A DNA stretch of 64,000 nucleotides from Iodobacter ciconiae (GCF_003952345.1 NZ_CP034433.1:124001-188000); one strand, 5' to 3'; shown: positions 28,401-37,824, counted from the first letter of the stretch. The notes: generated by a model not told the origin, from the letters alone. Translations and numbers: made by a program.

Positions 28401-29621
28401 ATGAGCAATTACAGCCAGATTAATGTGGAAAACGCTTCGCCAATCAAGCTCTGGACCAAGGGCGTGCCGCTGGAATATGAGGCGCGCGAGCAGCTGATTA
28501 ACACTGCCAGAATGCCGTTTATTTTTGAGCATCTGGCCGTGATGCCCGATGTGCATCTGGGTAAGGGATCGACCATCGGCAGCGTGATTCCAACCCGCGG
28601 GGCGATTATTCCTGCTGCGGTGGGGGTGGATATTGGTTGCGGAATGATGGCCGCCAGAACCACGCTGATGGCGGGAGATTTGCCCGATAGTCTGGCCGGG
28701 TTGCGCAGTGCGATTGAGGCCGCAGTGCCGCATGGCCGCACTTCAACCAGAAGCGGTCGGGATAAAGGATCTTGGGATACTCCACCTGCCACGGTGGATG
28801 CCATGTGGGGTGAGCTGGCTGATGGGTTTAAGCAGATTACCGATAAATATCCCCGCTTAATTAAAACCAATAATCGTAAGCATCTGGGAACACTGGGTAC
28901 AGGAAACCACTTTATCGAGGTATGCCTTGATGAGGAAAACCGCGTGTGGTTTATGTTGCACTCCGGGTCGCGTGGGGTAGGAAATGCGATTGGTACGCAC
29001 TTTATCGAGCTGGCTCAGGCCGATATGCGCCAGCATATTGCCAACTTGCCGCACCGTGATCTGGCTTATTTTGAGGAAGGCAGCCAGCACTTTGATGATT
29101 ATGTGGAAGCCGTGGGCTGGGCGCAGGATTTTGCCCGCCGTAATCGTGCGGTGATGATGCAAAACGTGATTGCAGCCGCGCGAAAAGTAATCAGCAAGCC
29201 CTTTCTGGCTGATGTAGAGGCGGTGAATTGCCACCATAACTATGTGCAAAAAGAAACGCACTTTGGTGCCGAGGTGCTGGTGACGCGCAAAGGGGCGGTT
29301 TCGGCGCAAAAAGGCCAGCTGGGGATTATTCCGGGGTCGATGGGGGCCAAAAGCTTTATTGTCCGTGGCCTTGGAAATGAAGAGGCTTTTTGCTCCTGCA
29401 GCCACGGTGCCGGGCGAATTATGAGCAGAACCAAGGCCAAAAAACTCTTTACGGTGGAAGACCAGATCAACGCCACTGCGCATGTGGAATGCCGCAAAGA
29501 TGCAGAGGTGATTGATGAGATTCCCATGGCTTACAAAGATATCGACGCAGTGATGGCCGCGCAGTCCGATCTGGTAGAAATTGTGCATACCCTGCGCCAG
29601 GTGGTTTGTGTGAAGGGGTAA
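28401..29621 (+). CDS. rtcB: RNA-splicing ligase RtcB (main copy)
   Basis: 406 residues from ATG 28401, the family's usual length; the frame is open upstream to 28257 but that part covers the promoter. Motifs: MPDVHLGKGSTIGSV, VGVDIGCGM (metal cysteine), GTGNHFIEVC, LHSGSRG, and the guanylylated-histidine motif CSHGAGRIMSRT. It joins RNA 2',3'-cyclic phosphate or 3'-phosphate ends to 5'-OH ends using GTP and Mn2+. First gene of an operon with a nucleotidyltransferase (34 bp downstream) and rtcA. Confidence 0.95.
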   Translation: MSNYSQINVENASPIKLWTKGVPLEYEAREQLINTARMPFIFEHLAVMPDVHLGKGSTIGSVIPTRGAIIPAAVGVDIGCGMMAARTTLMAGDLPDSLAGLRSAIEAAVPHGRTSTRSGRDKGSWDTPPATVDAMWGELADGFKQITDKYPRLIKTNNRKHLGTLGTGNHFIEVCLDEENRVWFMLHSGSRGVGNAIGTHFIELAQADMRQHIANLPHRDLAYFEEGSQHFDDYVEAVGWAQDFARRNRAVMMQNVIAAARKVISKPFLADVEAVNCHHNYVQKETHFGAEVLVTRKGAVSAQKGQLGIIPGSMGAKSFIVRGLGNEEAFCSCSHGAGRIMSRTKAKKLFTVEDQINATAHVECRKDAEVIDEIPMAYKDIDAVMAAQSDLVEIVHTLRQVVCVKG

Positions 29622-29655
29622 AGCACTGGATGGGGCGGTTTTAAGAGGAAGTAAA

Positions 29656-30459
29656 ATGAAAATACTGAGCGCCCACCCGATAGAAGCCCGTGTTCGAGAG
29701 CGCATCATGGATGAATTGAGCGCGATCGAAGCAAGGCATGAGGTAAAGATATTGTTTGCTTGCGAATCGGGCAGCCGGGGCTGGGGATTTGCCTCGCCCG
29801 ATAGCGATTACGATGTGCGGTTTATCTATGTGCACTCATTAGACTGGTACCTCAATATTGAAAAACAGCGCGATGTGATTGAAGTGCCCATCAGCGATGA
29901 GCTGGATATCTGCGGCTGGGAGCTGCGCAAAGCGCTGGGTTTATTGGGAAAATCGAATCCCACCCTGTTTGAATGGCTGGATTCGCCGGTGATTTATCGG
30001 CAGGAAGATTGGCTTTGCGATGAATTACAGGCTTTAAAAGCCGGGTATTTCTCTGCTAAAAAAGCACGCTGGCATTATTTATCGATGGCAAAAAATAATT
30101 TTCGTGAGTATCTGCAAGCAGAATCTGTGCGATTAAAAAAATATTTTTATGTGCTGCGGCCCTTGCTGGCGACTCAGTGGATAGATAGCCGGGCAGATAT
30201 GCCACCCATGCGGTTTGCTGATCTGGCCCAGGCCATGCTTGCAGATCAGAGCGCACTGGCAGAAGAAATCAACCAGCTGCTGGCGGTAAAAATGAGTGCT
30301 GGCGAGGCTGAGTACGGCGTTCGTTTCCCGCGCATCCACGCCTTTATTGAGCAAACCCTGGCGCAGGAAGTGGCAGAAACAAGCGCCCCAAGGCCGCTTG
30401 CTCAGCTGACAAGCCTGGATCACTTGCTTTATAAAGCGGTGCTTGCAGATGCTGCTTAA
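29656..30459 (+). CDS. COG3541-type nucleotidyltransferase in the rtc operon
   Basis: 267 residues of the DNA polymerase beta-like nucleotidyltransferase superfamily, COG3541 type. The catalytic motif GSRGWGFASPDSDYDVRFIY (residues about 38-57) supplies GS and the DxD metal ligands. ATG 29656 follows AAGAGGAAG. It is embedded between rtcB (34 bp) and rtcA (18 bp) on the same strand, so it is almost certainly co-regulated with them. A role in modifying RNA ends or nucleotidylating a repair partner is inferred from position only. Confidence 0.8.
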   Translation: MKILSAHPIEARVRERIMDELSAIEARHEVKILFACESGSRGWGFASPDSDYDVRFIYVHSLDWYLNIEKQRDVIEVPISDELDICGWELRKALGLLGKSNPTLFEWLDSPVIYRQEDWLCDELQALKAGYFSAKKARWHYLSMAKNNFREYLQAESVRLKKYFYVLRPLLATQWIDSRADMPPMRFADLAQAMLADQSALAEEINQLLAVKMSAGEAEYGVRFPRIHAFIEQTLAQEVAETSAPRPLAQLTSLDHLLYKAVLADAA

Positions 30460-30477
30460 AACAAAAAGGAGAATAAA

Positions 30478-31491
30478 TTGATTGAGTTGGATGGGGCCGT
30501 TGGGGAAGGGGGCGGGCAGATCTTGCGGAGCGCGCTTACGCTTTCCATGATGACTGGCCAAAGTTTTAAAATTAAAAACATTCGCGCCGGGCGGCAAAAG
30601 CCGGGCTTGTTGCGCCAGCATTTGACGGCGGTGGAGGCCGCGGCGGCTATTTGTGGCGCAAGTGTTGAAGGCGCGGCGGTGGGCTCGCAAAGCCTGCGCT
30701 TTATTCCCGGCCTGGTGCAGGGCGGGGATTATCGTTTTGCTATTGGCACGGCGGGCAGCTGCACCCTGGTATTGCAAACTATTTTGCCCGCACTTTGGTT
30801 TGCAAAGCAGGCCAGTACGGTTTCGGTAAGTGGGGGCACGCATAATAAGGCGGCCCCGCCTGCTGATTTTCTGATCCGCGTCTGGCAGCCGCTGCTGGCA
30901 AAAATGGGCGTGCAGCAGGATATAGCCTTAAAACGCTATGGTTTTTACCCCGCAGGCGGCGGTGAAATCACGGCCAGTGTAAAGCCTGTTTCTGCACTGA
31001 CCCCGCTGTACTTAAGCAGCAGAGGCACATTGCAGCAGATTAAGGCCGAAGCGCTCGTTGCCGGAGTACCCGGTAAAGTGGCCCAGCGGGAGCTTGATCA
31101 GATCAGCCTGCGGATTGAAGGTGTGGCAGGGGAGATTCGTGTTTTAAGCAACGATCAGGGCCCCGGTAATGCCGTTTTGATTGAAGTGGTGCATAAGCAT
31201 CTTAGCGAGATTTTTACAGGCTTTGGTGAGAAGGGCACCAGTGCGGAAGCCGTGGCTAATCAGGCCGCCAGCCTGGCAAAAATCTATTTAGCCAGCCGGG
31301 GCGCAGTGGGGGAATACCTTGCTGATCAATTACTGCTGAGCATGGCGCTTGCGGGGGAAGGCAGCTTTACCTGCACCAAAGCATCTTCCCATTTGCTGAC
31401 TAATATCGGTGTAATCGAGCGTTTTTTACCTGTAAAAATAAAGCACGAGCAAGGCGGGCAGGCCGTGAGTGTCAGTATTACATCGGTTTGA
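30478..31491 (+). CDS. rtcA: RNA 3'-terminal phosphate cyclase
   Basis: 337 residues. TTG 30478 is the start: an ideal AAAGGAG is centred 9 nt upstream and the protein aligns from [17 protein letters not shown]. Other motifs: [37 protein letters not shown], and the catalytic histidine in [16 protein letters not shown] near the C-terminus. It converts RNA 3'-phosphates to 2',3'-cyclic phosphates through an AMP intermediate, supplying the substrate form used by RtcB. Last gene of the rtcB operon. Confidence 0.93.
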   Translation: MIELDGAVGEGGGQILRSALTLSMMTGQSFKIKNIRAGRQKPGLLRQHLTAVEAAAAICGASVEGAAVGSQSLRFIPGLVQGGDYRFAIGTAGSCTLVLQTILPALWFAKQASTVSVSGGTHNKAAPPADFLIRVWQPLLAKMGVQQDIALKRYGFYPAGGGEITASVKPVSALTPLYLSSRGTLQQIKAEALVAGVPGKVAQRELDQISLRIEGVAGEIRVLSNDQGPGNAVLIEVVHKHLSEIFTGFGEKGTSAEAVANQAASLAKIYLASRGAVGEYLADQLLLSMALAGEGSFTCTKASSHLLTNIGVIERFLPVKIKHEQGGQAVSVSITSV

Positions 31492-31607
31492 TGTTGTGTT
31501 TGTTGGCGGGTAAAGCCACGCCGTTTTTTGCAGCTTTGCATGTGAAAGTCTGGCGGGTTGCATCTGCCCTGCGAAGAGCATTTCGCTTAAGTTAATTGCT
31601 TTGGATT

Positions 31608-31934
31608 TTATCCCCCCAAATACCCGCCTGCTTTTTTCTCTAATAAGCTGATTAATTCTGGCTGCATATCTTGGTAATCGTCCGGGATATTCAGGCAGAT
31701 GATTTTTTTATTTTTAATGGCGGCGGTGAAGCGCTGGTTTAAGCGCCGCTGGTGGATTTTCTCCATTACAAAAATATGCGTGGCCCAGCCGATTTGCTCT
31801 GATGAAAGCGGCACACCGGCATCGGGTGCAAGGCCTGCAGAATCTGTTTCAACCCCTTGCCATGTGGAAAAGATTTGCTCTGCGGTGGGGCTGCGCAGGC
31901 GGTTTCGGCTGCAAATAAAAAGTGCGCGAATCAT
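31608..31934 (-). CDS. Low-molecular-weight protein-tyrosine-phosphatase-like protein
   Basis: 108 residues of the small COG4551-type predicted tyrosine phosphatase group. The phosphate-binding signature C-x5-R-S is at residues 8-15 (CSRNRLRS) and a candidate acid is in IPDDY. It lies 44 bp after prfH on the same strand, as the last gene of the rtcB2-prfH operon and convergent to rtcA. The substrate could be a phosphoprotein, or a phosphate on a repair intermediate; the latter is speculation from context. Confidence 0.75.
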   Translation of the reverse strand: MIRALFICSRNRLRSPTAEQIFSTWQGVETDSAGLAPDAGVPLSSEQIGWATHIFVMEKIHQRRLNQRFTAAIKNKKIICLNIPDDYQDMQPELISLLEKKAGGYLGG

Positions 31935-31978
31935 GATTTTCTCTGCTGTGAGGCCCTTCGCATCGGAAGGGCCATTGA

Positions 31979-32599
31979 TTAAGCGATTACCGGCTCAAAT
32001 AGCTCGCCTTTAAAAATGCGTTTGGGGCTGCCGCGCTCAATCTGGTAATGCATCAAACGCCGCTCGCTGCGCTGGCAGGCGCTGGCTTCCTCGGCAAGGC
32101 TGGCCAGCCTGTGGGCGATCAGCATTTCTGCCAGGCGCTTATTGGCGTGCTGGCTGCGCTCGGTTTGCACCTTTACGCTGATGCCTGTGGCCAGATGGGT
32201 TGCCCGCACTGCGGATTCGGTTTTGTTTACATGCTGGCCGCCAGGGCCGGATGAGCGTGTGGTTTCAAAACGAATCTCCCCTGATAAATTGCGCTGGGTT
32301 TCTGTACAGCGCAATACGCCAATAAACCAGTTTTTGCGTAATTGGCGCGGGCGGTAGGGGCTGGGGCAGATCCATTGCACTGTGCCTTCCCACAGCCGGG
32401 CCAGCTCTTCAGCGCCTGCACCATCCAGGCTGATTAAAACAGAGCGATAAACCCCGGTTTTATCGCCCGCTTCCTGCTCTAAAATATCCAGCTTGAGCAG
32501 CCGTTGTCTGGCTTCAAACATCAGTCGGAGCAGTGCTTTGCTAACGGCCAGCTGGCATTCCAGCGGGCCTTGGGCAGCAGAGAGTTGTAATAAAATCAT
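31979..32599 (-). CDS. prfH: Peptide chain release factor homolog PrfH (RF-H)
   Basis: 206 residues, a short release-factor-like protein that has the peptidyl-tRNA hydrolysis motif [18 protein letters not shown] but lacks the stop-codon recognition domain of RF1/RF2. ATG 32599 overlaps the rtcB2 stop as ATGA, so translation is coupled; a GTG at 32608 is possible. Work on the RtcB2-PrfH pair shows that such proteins free ribosomes damaged in the decoding centre so that RtcB2 can reseal 16S rRNA. The lysine/arginine-rich tail after the GGQ domain is present. Confidence 0.9.
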   Translation of the reverse strand: MILLQLSAAQGPLECQLAVSKALLRLMFEARQRLLKLDILEQEAGDKTGVYRSVLISLDGAGAEELARLWEGTVQWICPSPYRPRQLRKNWFIGVLRCTETQRNLSGEIRFETTRSSGPGGQHVNKTESAVRATHLATGISVKVQTERSQHANKRLAEMLIAHRLASLAEEASACQRSERRLMHYQIERGSPKRIFKGELFEPVIA

Positions 32600-33735
32600 T
32601 CGCAGCACTCCCCGCGGGTTTTGTAAGTGAGTACCGGCCTCAGCCTTGCAATCACCTTGATCAGCCCTGCACCTTCCAGAGTAGAAATAATGTTTTCGGC
32701 GGGTTTATAGGCTTCGGGGGCTTCTTCATAAATCAGTTGCCGGTCGGCACAAATCACATGGCTGCCCAGCTTGGTGCGGCTAAGCTGGGCCACGGTATAA
32801 CGCGGGCTTAAGCGGCCTTTGCATTCGCTGCGCATCCATTTACGGCCCGCACCATGGGCCAGTGAGTTCAGGCTCAGATCGCTGGCCAGCGGTGAAACCA
32901 GGTAGCTGAAATCGCCGCGTGAGCCCGGAATCACCACCGGGCCAACATCGGCCGGCGTTGCGCCCTTTCGGTGCACCCAGCCTTGCAGGCCATGCATTTT
33001 TGCGGGCAGGAGCAGATTATGGTTGATATCCAGCAGTGCCTGGCCATTTGCGTTTAGCCGCGACAATATCCGCCGGGCAATCAGCCTGCGGTTTAGCATG
33101 GCAAATTGCACGGCTTGCTGATGCGCTTGTAGATACGCCGCGCAATCTGCCGTATCCACAGCTAATCCACTGTGGCCATGCTGATCAATATGCTGGCGCA
33201 AAATAAACTGCCCCAGGCCGCGCGAGCCGCTATGCACCAGAAGCTGAAGCTGCTGCTTACTGATGGCCAGCGCATCCAGCGCGGCAGCATCGTAAACCTC
33301 ATCAATTGATTGCAGCTCTGCAAAATGATTACCACCGCCTATGGTACCCAGTGCCTGTTGAAAGCCGGTTTGTGTGGCGATTGAGCCGGCAATTTCATCC
33401 TGCCATTCCTCACCCAAAGGGCCATCAATATTGCCGAGTTTTTTCTCCAGCTTGCTGAGATTGGCTTTATGCACCGCAATATCGGTTTGCCACAAGGCCA
33501 TGCCGCAGCCAATATCGCCGCCAATTAAAGCCGGATAAATAAAATCAGCAGAGAAAAAAGCCGCGCCCACCGGATAGCCCCGGCCGGGATGCAAATCAGG
33601 CATACCGGAAACATATTGCATGCCGGGAAGTTTGGCGGTGTTTTGTAATTGCCGGATCGCACCGCCTTCGATCCATGTATCTGCAGACGCGATTAAATTA
33701 ACGCGCGCAGACAAATTTTGAACGTAATCGCCCAT
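32596..33735 (-). CDS. RtcB2, RNA ligase of the RtcB family paired with PrfH
   Basis: 379 residues, clearly RtcB-like but diverged from the copy at 28401: [43 protein letters not shown] and the guanylylation motif [12 protein letters not shown] are all intact. It overlaps prfH by 4 bp and is preceded by a 12-codon leader ORF 85 nt upstream. The family partner role, resealing cleaved 16S rRNA after PrfH action, is known from related operons; for this organism it is inferred. Confidence 0.9.
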   Translation of the reverse strand: MGDYVQNLSARVNLIASADTWIEGGAIRQLQNTAKLPGMQYVSGMPDLHPGRGYPVGAAFFSADFIYPALIGGDIGCGMALWQTDIAVHKANLSKLEKKLGNIDGPLGEEWQDEIAGSIATQTGFQQALGTIGGGNHFAELQSIDEVYDAAALDALAISKQQLQLLVHSGSRGLGQFILRQHIDQHGHSGLAVDTADCAAYLQAHQQAVQFAMLNRRLIARRILSRLNANGQALLDINHNLLLPAKMHGLQGWVHRKGATPADVGPVVIPGSRGDFSYLVSPLASDLSLNSLAHGAGRKWMRSECKGRLSPRYTVAQLSRTKLGSHVICADRQLIYEEAPEAYKPAENIISTLEGAGLIKVIARLRPVLTYKTRGECCE

Positions 33736-33820
33736 GATAAATCCATATCAGATTTAAAAAATGATGTGGCAGGCCGAAGCCTAGGGCAATGGGACTTACA
33801 GGAGGAAAGTCTCGATCAAA

Positions 33821-33859
33821 CTAGGCGCGGACTGCGGAGAATGTAGTGGTGTTTTGCAT
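33821..33859 (-). CDS. Leader mini-ORF upstream of rtcB2
   Basis: Twelve codons, MQNTTTFSAVRA, then TAG. The Shine-Dalgarno AAAGGAG (33874-33868) sits at ideal spacing (8 nt) from ATG 33859, better than the site of rtcB2 itself. Between its stop and rtcB2 lie a CCTCC-containing hairpin (GACTT...AAGTC, 33793-33811) and an AGGC-TTCG-GCCT hairpin (about 33770-33782). The arrangement looks like a translated regulatory leader. No homolog is known to me. Confidence 0.5.
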   Translation of the reverse strand: MQNTTTFSAVRA

Positions 33860-33959
33860 AATGTGTTCTCCTTTAAACAGTGCGGTGAATAAAACGAATG
33901 GCCGCATCCTACACTGGGTTTAATGCGTTGCACAAATTAATTATGCACTGGCTGAATAT

Positions 33960-34583
33960 ATGCGGGAGGGTGTGAAAGAAGAGCAATATTTTCAGATCCT
34001 TGATTACGCCAATGAGCACCAGTTCCAGCAAGGGGCCATCTTCCACCTTTTAGAGCCTGATATTAATCAGGAGATTTACGGCCTGCCTGAATACCTGTCG
34101 GCGCTGAATTCAACCTGGCTGAATGAATCGGCCACGCTGTTTCGCCGCCGCTACTTTGCTAACGGCAGCCACGCCGGTTTTATCCTGTACATGACTGACG
34201 CCGCGCAAAATGAAAGCTATATCGATGATTTGCGCACCGCATTACAAGGCAGCAAAGGCCCCGGTAATTTTAAAAATCTGATGGTGTACGCGCCTGGCGG
34301 CAAGAAGGACGGCATACAGATTCTGCCCATCTCAGAAGTGGCGGCCAAGGATGACTTCTGGAATATCAAGAACGTAACCCGTGACGATCAGCTGAGCGCC
34401 TACCGTGTACCGGCGCAACTGATGGGGATTATTCCGAGTAATGCCGGAGGCCTGGGAGACGTAGAGAAGGCTGCCACGGTGTTTGCTTATAACGAGATTG
34501 AGCCCTTGCAGGAGCGCATGAAAGAGTTGAATGACTGGCTGGGGGTGGAGGTGATTCACTTCAATCCTTACGTGTTGTCGTAA
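33960..34583 (+). pseudogene. Phage portal protein remnant (P2 gpQ-like, C-terminal part)
   Basis: 207 residues resembling the C-terminal 60 percent of P2-type phage portal proteins (IYGLPEYLSALNSTWLNESA; FRRRYFANGSHAGFILYMTD; MGIIPSNAGGLGDVEKAATVF). Complete proteins are about 340 residues, so the N-terminus is lost. No other phage structural gene is nearby. A perfect terminator follows at 34603-34627. Confidence 0.8.
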
Positions 34584-34602
34584 ACAAACCCAAGTAAGAA
34601 GC

Positions 34603-34627
34603 AAGCCCGCAAGCGCGGGCTTTTTTT
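34603..34627 (+). terminator. Rho-independent terminator after the portal remnant
   Basis: AAGCCCGC-AAGC-GCGGGCTTTTTTT; an essentially identical hairpin recurs at 36393-36417 after the Tae4/Tai4 module. Confidence 0.88.
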
Positions 34628-34839
34628 ATCTGAATAACAAATTTATTTAGATTGAATATTTGAGTGTAAGTTATCTATATGCTTTTTGAATATGTACATA
34701 GTAAGGTATTTAAATAATTATTTAAAATTTAAAGATGCTGTATATGTATCCTGTAACTTAAGCGTGCAACTGAACTAATAGGGTGCGTTTTTTAAGTTTA
34801 ATCAATTTGAATAAGTGATTATCTTTTGAGGAACATTAA

Positions 34840-35475
34840 ATGGGTCTTAAAGCAATAATAAGAGAGGGTGATCCTACCTCACATGGCGGCACAGTTATTG
34901 AAGGCTTTGCAAGTGTTAATATTTATGGAAAACCCGCTGCAGGTGTGGGGCATAAAGGTGTTTGCCCAAAGTGTAAGTGCCAATTTGTTATTGTTGCAGG
35001 GGTAGTGGGTGTTTCATATTTAGGAAAAAATGTTGCGGTTGAGGGGATGCTAACGTCGTGTGGTGCAACGCTTATTGCAACTCAAAATTATGCAATGATT
35101 GAGGCCCCTAGCGGAGCTGCTTTACCAGTTTCTAAGAGCAAAGCGCCTGCTGTTATTGCGACTGCTTTATCAAGTTTGGCAAGCCCTATTGTTAAAGAAA
35201 AAGAAATTAAGCGTATTTATTGGAGCTATGGGGAGAGCGAAACTCCTCTTGCTGATGTATCTAGATTTTATTCAGATATAAATGTGCATGTTGAAACTTT
35301 AAATTACCAAGCGGGTGAATCTGTAGAGGTCATTATTAGCTGTGGTGGTGATGAGCATGAAATTGCAGATGGTGTTGCTCAAATTACATTGACCGCTATT
35401 GTGCAAGCCGATGGGAAGGCCAAAATAATGAACGCTTTAAAAGATCATTCGGTAGAAATTTATGCTACAGCTTAA
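34840..35475 (+). CDS. PAAR-domain protein (type VI secretion spike tip)
   Basis: 211 residues. The first about 90 residues are a PAAR repeat domain (GDPTSHGGTVIEG, GVCPKCKCQ, EGMLTSCGATLI) that caps the VgrG spike and carries effectors. The C-terminal about 115 residues are a predicted beta-rich carrier domain without a nuclease or protease motif. ATG 34840 follows GAGGA. It precedes by 9 bp a Tae4-like amidase gene and is AT-rich. The T6SS machinery itself is not in the window. Confidence 0.82.
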   Translation: MGLKAIIREGDPTSHGGTVIEGFASVNIYGKPAAGVGHKGVCPKCKCQFVIVAGVVGVSYLGKNVAVEGMLTSCGATLIATQNYAMIEAPSGAALPVSKSKAPAVIATALSSLASPIVKEKEIKRIYWSYGESETPLADVSRFYSDINVHVETLNYQAGESVEVIISCGGDEHEIADGVAQITLTAIVQADGKAKIMNALKDHSVEIYATA

Positions 35476-35484
35476 GGATTGAAA

Positions 35485-36027
35485 ATGGGACAAATACAAG
35501 CAACAGCAGGTAATCAAAGTGCAAGAATTAAAGTTAATAGGCCTAAATTTAAAGATGTTTGGTCAAAGTATCCCGTACATATGGATGCCCAAAGTGTTTA
35601 TAAATTAGTAGGTGGTAATGCTTATGAACTTTTTAAAACTAATCCTACTGGTTATGCAAATGCATGTGCTCTTCGTTTAAGTCGTTCATTTAATTATGGA
35701 GGAGTAACTATAACTAAAGGGGCTACAGGCTATAAAGTACAAGGTGGTGATGATAAGTATTATTTATTACGCGTAAAAGATATGATTTCTTTTGTTAAGG
35801 CTAATTTCGGTAGCCCTGATATTTCGGTAAAACCGGATGGAAAAGACGTATCAGAAAAATTTAAAGGGAAGAATGGAATTCTTATATTTACGGTATCCGG
35901 TTGGGGCGATGCATCGGGGCATGTAACTCTTTGGAATGGTTCAGATTGCGGTGATCATTGCTATTTTATGCACCCAAATCAACCCAATGCAAAAACAACT
36001 GATGTGTTTTTTTGGGAGTTGAAATGA
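35485..36027 (+). CDS. Tae4-like T6SS peptidoglycan amidase effector
   Basis: 180 residues from ATG 35485 (AAGGA upstream). The Tae4-type NlpC/P60-like fold is indicated by the catalytic cysteine motif ANACALRLSRSFNYGG (about residue 70) and the catalytic histidine in GHVTLWNG (about residue 150). Members cleave the D-Glu to mDAP peptide bond in target cell walls. It is delivered by the PAAR protein encoded just upstream and is neutralised by the gene that overlaps its stop codon. Confidence 0.82.
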   Translation: MGQIQATAGNQSARIKVNRPKFKDVWSKYPVHMDAQSVYKLVGGNAYELFKTNPTGYANACALRLSRSFNYGGVTITKGATGYKVQGGDDKYYLLRVKDMISFVKANFGSPDISVKPDGKDVSEKFKGKNGILIFTVSGWGDASGHVTLWNGSDCGDHCYFMHPNQPNAKTTDVFFWELK

Positions 36028-36386
36028 TTAAGAAGCTTCTAGTTATCATCTTATTGATTTGCCCAGCAATGGCTATTTCAAGTAATAAAATGACAGAGAC
36101 ACGCACCATTCTTAAGAAGTGGGGGCTTGCATATTGCCTAAGCTCAAATGAGAAATTAAAAAATGATGCTGGTCTCGCTATGGGAGGATACTTCCAACTT
36201 GGCGGCTATGATGATGAAGCCGCTTATGTAAAGGTGCGAGGGTATTTTGATGCGTATTTGAAAAAAAGTAAGCTTGTTGGTCAACAAACAGGGCAAGAGC
36301 TTACCGTTATGAAATGTTTGGATGCTTATGAAAGGGCAGACTATGACCGCCTCATTAAAGAGCAAGATAGTTACATAAGTCAGTAG
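36024..36386 (+). CDS. Tai4-like periplasmic immunity protein
   Basis: 120 residues with a signal peptide (MIKKLLVIILLICPAMAIS), two cysteines and a helical body, resembling Tai4 immunity proteins. ATG 36024 overlaps the effector stop (ATGA), ensuring coupled synthesis. It would inhibit the amidase in the periplasm of the producer and its siblings. A terminator follows. Confidence 0.75.
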   Translation: MIKKLLVIILLICPAMAISSNKMTETRTILKKWGLAYCLSSNEKLKNDAGLAMGGYFQLGGYDDEAAYVKVRGYFDAYLKKSKLVGQQTGQELTVMKCLDAYERADYDRLIKEQDSYISQ

Positions 36387-36392
36387 TTTGTA

Positions 36393-36417
36393 ATAAGCCC
36401 GCAAGCGCGGGCTTTTT
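36393..36417 (+). terminator. Rho-independent terminator after the Tae4/Tai4 module
   Basis: AAGCCCGC-AAGC-GCGGGCTTTTTT hairpin, the same sequence as at 34603, directly after the immunity gene. Confidence 0.88.
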
Positions 36418-36736
36418 TGTGCCTGCATTTTGAAAAGAATCTGCTGCCAGCCCCCGGCGCGCGCCCTCGTGACCCCGCCACGCCTGGGGACTTAACCCAT
36501 TACTTTTTATGCACCTGCATGAGGAAGGCTCAAGCCCCGCCAAATATGGCCTTGAATAGTAAAAAATGCCTCTATAAAAGCTTGCACTATTTGCGGATTT
36601 CTTGCCGATTGTTGCAGAGTTTGCAATCCCCCTGTTTGGGGGAAATTTCACTTCTAACTGTGATTGTTTTGGTAATCCCCCACAAAACCAGCTCATTTTT
36701 AAGTAGAATTTTCTCGCAGTCTTTGAGGAGCTCTAC

Positions 36737-37003
36737 ATGAAAGCAGCACGTTATTCCGACAGCCAGATTATGGCGATTTTAAAGCAAGCTGAAGCCGGTT
36801 CGACCGTTCCTGATCTATGCCGAGAGCACGGTATGAGTTCTGCCTCTTTCTACAAGTGGCGTGCTAAATTTGGCGGCATGGACGTTTCCATGATGACGCG
36901 AATGAAAGAGCTTGAAGATGAAAATCGGCGTCTCAAAAAAATGTACATAGAGGCACAGATGCAAGCCGACGTCATCAAGGAAGCCATGTCAAAAAAGTGG
37001 TGA
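36737..37003 (+). CDS. IS3-family transposase OrfA (copy 1)
   Basis: 88 residues: helix-turn-helix ([40 protein letters not shown]) and a short coiled coil ([20 protein letters not shown]), typical of the IS51/IS407-like group. The slippery A-AAA-AAG at 36991-36997 is in frame, allowing -1 shifting into orfB. Confidence 0.9.
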   Translation: MKAARYSDSQIMAILKQAEAGSTVPDLCREHGMSSASFYKWRAKFGGMDVSMMTRMKELEDENRRLKKMYIEAQMQADVIKEAMSKKW

Positions 37004-37824
37004 AGCCATCTCAGCGTCGCGAGATGGCTCACTGGGCCGTTGAAACCAAGGCATTGTCTATTCGTGCGGCTTGCGCCAGCTTTTCAATTAGCACGACTTG
37101 CTATCGCTATATTCGTAAGTTGGATGTCGAAAACACCAAAATCGCCGATTCTCTGGTTCAGCTCACAGAGGAACACAAAAACTGGGGCTTCGGTCTCTGC
37201 TTTTTGCATCTGCGCAATGTCAAGAAAAAGCACTGGAACCATAAACGTGTTTACCGCATTTATTGCGATTTAGAATTAAATCTGCGAATTAAACCAAAAA
37301 AACGTTTAGATCGTGAAACGCCAGAGCCATTAGCAGTGCCTGAGGCAAAAAATGAAACTTGGTCGATGGATTTTATGCACGATCAATTAGCCGATGGACG
37401 TAGTATTCGCTTATTTAACGTGATTGATGATTTTAATCGTGAAGGATTAGGTATTGAGGTCGATTTCTCTTTGCCTGCAGAGCGAGTAGTACGCAGCCTG
37501 AATCAAATTATTGAATGGCGCGGTAAACCCAAACGAATCAGGTCTGATAATGGCCCTGAATACATTAGTCACATATTAAAGAATTGGGCAGAACAACAAT
37601 CGATTGAATTGGCCTATATCCAGCCCGGCAACCCGCAGCAGAATGCGTATATTGAACGCTATAATCGCACTGTTCGATATGAATGGCTGGCTTGTGATGA
37701 TTTTGAAAGTATTGCGGAAGTACAAGAAATCGCAACGCAATGGCTTTGGAGTTACAATAACGAACGCCCACATATGGGATTGGGTGGCATCACCCCGAAA
37801 CAGAAACTGGCATTACATGCCTAG
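36997..37824 (+). CDS. IS3-family transposase OrfB (copy 1)
   Basis: 275 residues with the DDE core: [13 protein letters not shown] (Asp), [12 protein letters not shown] (Asp), and [20 protein letters not shown] (Glu). The complete catalytic set and undamaged frame imply an active or recently active element. Confidence 0.9.
   Translation: MVKPSQRREMAHWAVETKALSIRAACASFSISTTCYRYIRKLDVENTKIADSLVQLTEEHKNWGFGLCFLHLRNVKKKHWNHKRVYRIYCDLELNLRIKPKKRLDRETPEPLAVPEAKNETWSMDFMHDQLADGRSIRLFNVIDDFNREGLGIEVDFSLPAERVVRSLNQIIEWRGKPKRIRSDNGPEYISHILKNWAEQQSIELAYIQPGNPQQNAYIERYNRTVRYEWLACDDFESIAEVQEIATQWLWSYNNERPHMGLGGITPKQKLALHA

Noticed and set aside
33736..33960. Sigma54 promoter for the rtcB2 operon
   Set aside because: No GCAA-N5-GTGCCA match (minus-strand orientation) is present; a weak sigma70-like site TTGTGC-18-TAGGAT is possible but not convincing.
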